A DNA stretch of 64,000 nt from assembly GCA_033398695.1 (NCBI GenBank), contig CM065819.1:6125501-6189500 (forward strand), in the 5' to 3' direction. Positions 58,313-64,000 of the stretch are shown piece by piece. The position numbers were made by a program, and so were the translations under genes. Source of the stretch: Orobanche coerulescens. Taxonomy: Eukaryota > Streptophyta > Magnoliopsida > Lamiales > Orobanchaceae. The notes under the pieces were generated by a model. The model did no database searches, was not told where the DNA came from, and saw only the letters and a list, made by a program, of their open reading frames with translations. Numbering within the stretch: the stretch's first letter is position 1; every line of letters starts with the position of its first letter.

Positions 58313-60666
58313 GGACTGTATATTTTCCGGAAAAGACATGTCTTGTATTTGTTTTCGAAATGATATTGGTGCATGTACTATGAAATGTGTAAGCGATTGG
58401 TTTGCCTTAATTACTTGTACTAGCGTAATTGCTAACCCCTCTGGGGACCCGTTGTCGGGGAAATTCTTGTTATGGATTTCAGGTTATGTTCAGCCAGACG
58501 AGCGGGCGCTGGGATGGTACGAGGATGTCGGCCAAGGTTGTTGACATGTGCAATCGAGTCTTGTTATTTCTTACTGTCTCTTTTGATGTGGATGTTTTCC
58601 AAATTGTAAACTTATAGATTGTACTCGCGAGTACTTAGGCTTTTCAAATTCAAACTCCGTGTTGTACTACTTTTAAGTTGTTACATTGTTGGTTGATGAT
58701 CGTTTCGCCGGTTGCTCCGGGCGTAACTTTTTATGTCTTATAATTAAATGTGTGTCCTCGCTAACCGGGATGGTTAGTCGAGTGGAGTTTTCTTGTTTGT
58801 AGCCTGGTGGGTCCCATGTGGGGGTCCACGGCGCTGTAATATACTCTGAATATCTCGGGGTGTTACAAAAAGACCAACCATAAAGATACTCTAGCAGCGG
58901 ACTACGAGAACCAAACAAGAAACTCAAAGCATACAACATGTCCTAGCCAGTATCCTCCGGGAAGCTCATCTCTTCACGACCGCTACAAGCTCGATACTCC
59001 AAGAACCTAAAAAGAAATCCCACGACGGGGTCAACCATAACGTCCAACAATGATATCAATCACATCACATCAATAATACATACGACCAACGTAATCTTAC
59101 CGCCATAACTTTGCTTACTCAAGTAATTCTCATCAGAGTAACCATTATCACACTACACATCCTATACTCGATTTACTAATAAACTCGAACATAATATAAG
59201 TACTGTACCTCAAACATTACTCAAGGTTCTCAAACTATCATAACCAACTCACGATACGGAAATATACCATTTCTGACCAATACGATCCATCGAATAACAT
59301 CATCAAATCCCAAGACGATAACCGATCGTCCATCAAGACGAAAACCAAAGGAAATACGGAACATACCTCGAGATAAGAAGTGCCACGACAATCATACCAG
59401 TCTGATCCGAGATCAGATCAATGCAATACGGACAGGGTCCTAACACAAGACCTACAAATGCATACTCATATGACCTCGTCAATATGATCACAACAATAAC
59501 AATCATGTATACTCAATGGAAATCCGACGATCCAGCGCCCTCAGCATAGATCCCTTTGTTGATCCTATCAGATCAACATAAGGTGGATAACTAACAATAC
59601 ACATGTGAACAACAACACATGATAAAATCAATGATGCGAATTCACAAGATTCCATCAACACAATACTGGTAATCCAACGATCCAGCGCCCTCAGCATAGA
59701 TCCCCATGATGATCCCGTCGAACCAACGCATGGTGGAAAACCTGTCCAACGATCCAGCACCCTCAGCATAGATCCCCATGATGATCCCGTCGAACCAACG
59801 CATGGTGGACATCCGATCCAGCGCCCTCAGCATAGATCCTCATAATCCCATCGGATTAATTACACAACATGAACAACACAATACGCATACACATATGCAA
59901 TTCAACACGTTCATCAACATGAACAACATAACATGCACGACAACATGACAATTTACTAGGACGACTCCATGTTCAACAACATGAAAGAAAATGTACGAGA
60001 CCAAAATAAATAACACTAAACCATAATCAATATGGAATACCGCCCAGAGTCATTCGGTAGCAACCTCGATGTCCAATCATCACCGACGATTATCCGCAAC
60101 GCTCGACGATCCAAACGTATCATGAACCATAAATATTCGAATCCTCGTCTTTATCACAATGTAACATCGATACTCGAACATACCAATAATCGAGATAAAT
60201 CATATACATTATGATTTACCCCTTAATCGAAAGAACGATATGCGATCCGAATACCCGGAGTTCACAATAATAATCATCGCTATATGCATTATAAACGAAA
60301 TGAAATCAAAACCATTCATTAAACATTATAACCGAGCAAGTAATAACTTGCCTCGATACCGATACGACGATGATGAGGTCGTTACCAATTCCATTGTCAT
60401 CGTCTACAAGTTCCTCGGTCCCGACCAAAGCAATTCACGAACATCCTCGAACACGACCGCAAAGATACGGTTATAGACACCGATCAATAAACTTGACCTA
60501 GTACAATAATCGATTAAACAACAATCCGATAATAATCAACAACCGCTAAAACCACTTCACAAACCCAACGGCTCAACAATATCTTAGTTAACCACAAGTC
60601 TGATCAAACCAACTAAAACGATCACGAATTCATAAACGAAGCGAATATATTACCACCTTTTGTTGA

Positions 60667-61950
60667 CTTAGCGCACGTTAATCTTTTCTTGTAGCGTGCG
60701 CTAAGTTGTTCCCGATAGCGTGCGCTAGCGGTAGCTTAGCGTGCGCTAATAACGTGCAGTTACATGCATTTCGGATACCGATCAACATCTGGCGATTATC
60801 AAAGACTCTAAGTGATTTTGAATCATGTTCATAGCTATCAAACAACGAAATCCAATATCCTTTAACATATAGGTAATCATCCGACTTTTAATTCAAGTCA
60901 TATATTCATATTTCATCTTTCTTAATATCAACAACCTAAACACCAAGAACTCATAATCATGCCATGTTCATCATCATATGAAGGAACCAACAACAACGAC
61001 ATCACAGATCCGAATTGAAGGAAGACATTATCCAACATATCTCTTTGAAGATAACAACTCATTTGAAACCATCTAATTCATATCAATATCTTCATATCAA
61101 CGATAACATTATCATAATCCGGTAATCCAACTCATAATCATACTTATGAACTTGTTTATATGATAATCATCAGCTCAAGAACATCATATACAATCCAAAA
61201 CGAAATCTCAAAGTGAAGAGTAATTACCTTTTTGAAGGAATGGATTGATTTTCAAGGTTGAATCCATTTACAAGAATCACCAATGATTTCAAGCTTCAAA
61301 TGTTGTTATGGATGATTAACTCCATCTTAATCCAGTGTTTGGAACCTCAAATATATCCCAACTCTCTCTCTCTCTCTCTCTCTCTCGGCGGAAAGAAGAA
61401 AGAATGACGAAATGCTTAATAACACCCTTCTGCCCCTTTTTATAATATTCATTATTAACGTGCGCTAACATCTCATGTTTAGCGTGCGCTACCGCCTTAG
61501 CGTGCGCTAACTGACTTTGTTAGCGTGCGCTATCAGCTCCGAGGCTCTTGTCTTGCTTCGTAAACTAACTTACGTCGTAATGCCCATGCATTAACGTCGT
61601 AAATCATCCCGATTAGCGTCGCAAGTCATTTACCTTAGCGTGCGTTAATACGATTGACTTGCTACGGTCCCACCTACCACGAAGATGCTCATGACCCCAC
61701 ATTCCGAAATCAACCATTAAAGCCAAGATTCCCTGTTGACTGATATACAGTTAGCGTGCGCTAATCAACATGCATTAGCGTGCGCTAACACTACATTACA
61801 ACATCCATTGACTTATCATAACGTGCGCCGAAAGTGGCCAGGTCCACGCGTAGATTCCTTCTCGAGTGATGCACTAGCGTCGCTAACCTATGAACGTGGC
61901 GTGCGCTAATCACGCGATAGCGTGCGCTATGCATGAATATCAGCGTGCGC
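60667..61950 (-). repeat. palindrome cassettes (TAGCGTGCGCTA, with TTACGTCGTAA) in G LTR
   Basis: Two clusters are present: about four units at 60667-60751 and about a dozen at 61455-61950. The main unit is TAGCGTGCGCTA, the reverse complement of the A unit, with a few TTACGTCGTAAT-type units near 61570-61600. On the minus strand the larger cluster ends directly before TATAAAAA (61437-61444). Confidence 0.85.
61361..61386. repeat. (CT)13 microsatellite
   Basis: Uninterrupted CT dinucleotides in the transcribed part of the G LTR; on the element's strand it is a GA run. It is absent from the B LTRs. Confidence 0.9.
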
Positions 61951-62210
61951 TAATAACGCTATACTTAGCCATTTTCAGCTATCCTTGTCCAACATCTCGA
62001 CATATCAAATACGAACATACGACATATCAAATATACATTACTCAACACATTATATCCTCAAATACAATTGTCGACCAAATACGACAATTATACCAATACT
62101 GACATCTCAGTCCTTCATTTATTTTATCCCTCTTCATGCATTCCATGCTGTACAATATAACTCGGATAAAATAACATCAAACAACAGTAGTAGAAATTCC
62201 GGATATTACA

Positions 62211-64000
62211 TTCTACACCCCTTAAAATAAGTTTCGTCCTCGAAACTTGCAATCCATCATAGAAAACAAACAAACATACTGGTCAACCCAAAAATATCCC
62301 AAAACCATCACGACACTGATCAATCATCATTATTCTGAATAGCCAAAACCGCATACTTACAAATACGCAGGTCGACGATCTCCGGAGATACTAGCCAGCG
62401 ATCTCACTGTACAGTCTCAATACGCTTACGATCACAATTCCCTGATTCTCAACAAAATATATCATCTTCGGATGAAACAATCTGCCCGAATCAAATCCCG
62501 TCTGCCTGATTACATAATCAAGTCCCAATTCTGATAAGACTAATAATACACAATACATCTGCAAAACAACTGCCCAAAACAATGACACGAATTCCGAAAC
62601 ATCAACACAAAATCCGAACGCTCAGATGATCACCAACAATGATCAACAATCAACCGAATTTATCATCGACATGGTAAATTCCAATATGACCGACCAGAGG
62701 TCAAAACACAATCGAGAATATCATCAACGTGATAAACTCCAATATTACCAACGAATGATCAACGAAAATCGAGAATACCTTCACACGGTAAACTCCAACA
62801 CGATCAACACAGAACCCCAGAAACAGATATACGAAAAAGCAAAATTCTCAAAACGACACACCGATCACATACAGTGGATCTCAATAAACATATCAGACTG
62901 GCGAACATACCCCTCGGCATATGAACAACCAATCACAAACTGACGAACATACCCAATCATACACGGAGTGGAAACGACCACTCAATATCCAAAACAACCA
63001 GTATGGGGTCACCATCCCCAAATCTACGCTTACAAGGAAATCATTCCAGAATCACTAAGATAAAATCGCGCTACTACCATACCAATGGAATCACATAGCA
63101 CATATGTTCCGGCTTCACAAAATCCCAAGTTTCCAAAATAATATTATGTGCATGAATCTACAACACGCAACATATTTCTCTTATCCGATAACTCAACCGA
63201 TCATCGCCGGATAATCAAACTAACATACCGAAGTTCGAATTCCTTTTCCATCGTACCATCAATATGATATGCACTATGCACTAAATGCGTATGTATATCA
63301 ATCACATTTTCAAAGCCAGTTTGAAATCACAAAGTCTCGTCAAGAATACAAATTTTTGAAAGTTCTTTCAAAAATTTCAAAACTAAAAACATAAATTTTG
63401 GTAAGACCACAAAATCAATTTTCGAAAAAATTAACTTGGCTCGATGGTGCCAAGTATTCGATAACAGTTTCCTTCGAATCCACACGATTTCGAAGTTTTA
63501 AAAATGAAAAGTATGCAAATGCTCGACTATAACCATACTCCTGTATATCAATTCGGTTCGTCACCAATATCCACTGATATTCCATCGGAAAACCACCCGA
63601 TCGAGTTCCAAAATCTCAATATATAAATTCCGACTAAACTCCTTTTCCACACATGACTCGTATCGTCAACCATTTCCCCTTCCTGGATCACCTCAAACAT
63701 GATATGACAAAACGTTGAAACAAATCAACAAATCAAACACGGCGAAAGACTTCCCGAGAAATTCCATTTGAACAAGTAAACCAAAGCCTCGAAAGGCGGA
63801 AATAACATAGGTAAACGATTGGTAAAGTGTTTTACAAGTCTCGGAAGTTTTAAGAAAACAGAAAAGCCGTTTGAAACATTAGGGTCTCAGCCCGTAACTC
63901 GTTCCGCATTACAAGAAGTTTAAAAAGTAGAAAACCCTTTTTCGAACCCAAATCCTGAGTTATAAAACCATTTCAAAATCAATTGGGTCTCGACCCAAAA
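62211..64000 (-). other. non-coding interior of element G
   Basis: Aligns block by block with the interior of B, starting with the same TTCTACACC junction and the GAGAATATCATCAACG-type repeats near 62710. No coding sequence is seen. Confidence 0.7.

Larger units (their letters stand above)
56454..58867 (+). mobile_element. solo LTR E (Ty3/gypsy, A/C-related), 2414 bp
   Basis: TGTAATATCCGC to GGGGTGTTACA, flanked by AAAAG on both sides (56449-56453, 58868-58872). No interior or second LTR is present, so it is the product of LTR-LTR recombination. Its first and last parts resemble A and C, while the cassette and minisatellite are its own. Confidence 0.92.
58873..62210 (-). repeat. LTR of element G, right part
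   Basis: Continues the G LTR after solo LTR E and ends GGATATTACA. Total LTR length without E is 3635 bp. The B-type minisatellite lies at about 59517-59840. Confidence 0.88.
56157..64000 (-). mobile_element. LARD-like element G, minus strand, truncated by the window
   Basis: A relative of B: LTR at 56157-62210, split by solo LTR E, then a non-coding interior that aligns with 47355 to about 49210 of B. The 5' LTR and primer site lie to the right of the window. Confidence 0.82.

Overview
This window is plant nuclear DNA, most likely from an angiosperm with a large repeat-rich genome. I see no intact host gene, rRNA or tRNA gene. Almost every base belongs to a transposable element, many nested and datable by target-site duplications (TSDs). 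The families are plant-typical: Tat-lineage Ty3/gypsy with an antisense ORF, Tekay/Del-like Ty3/gypsy derivatives, a SIRE-like Ty1/copia derivative, CACTA, hAT, Helitron, LINE and SINE. I recognise no reverse transcriptase, integrase or protease of an LTR element; the only reverse-transcriptase remnant is a decayed LINE.

Layout. 1-2561: 3' end of a Tat Ty3/gypsy element with an antisense ORF that has its own TATA box and an apparent intron. 2571-3601: unidentified coding-like scrap and the left end of a CACTA transposon. 3602-4725: right-hand pieces of two LTRs whose left-hand pieces lie about 50 kb away. 4729-12268: hAT-type MITE, LINE with a nested SINE, unidentified exon-like stretch, GC-rich palindromes, a nearly complete hAT transposon and a Helitron helicase relic. 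12274-42937: Ty3/gypsy element A (TSD atgtg). A carries a SIRE-like copia array of five LTRs and four gag-only internal regions in its interior (16252-29823, TSD gcttg) and a second Ty3/gypsy element, C, in its 3' LTR (31923-40545, TSD acacc). 43676-53024: non-coding LARD-like element B on the minus strand. 53025-56079: left part of solo LTR F, inserted in B. 56157-64000: element G, a relative of B, with solo LTR E (56454-58867, TSD aaaag) inside its LTR.

Two patterns stand out. First, every LTR family here, copia and gypsy alike, carries a cluster of short palindromes directly upstream of its TATA box. The motif is family-specific (TAGCGCACGCTA, TTACGTACGTAA, TTACGTCGTAA, a CCGTGTC/GACACGG pair, GGCGATCGCC), while sequences beside the cluster are conserved between related families. 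This looks like a fast-changing cis-regulatory cassette. Second, the locus is circularly permuted: LTR F, element B and the hAT MITE each begin near 43.7-56.1 kb and end at 3.6-5.3 kb, with matching breakpoints, TSDs and expected lengths. A reinserted circle, a tandem duplication or an assembly error could explain this.

All LTR families shown complete appear non-autonomous: A, C and the copia units keep only gag or gag scraps, and B and G show no coding capacity. If they moved recently they must have used enzymes encoded elsewhere. Coordinates were read by eye; no alignments or database searches were run.
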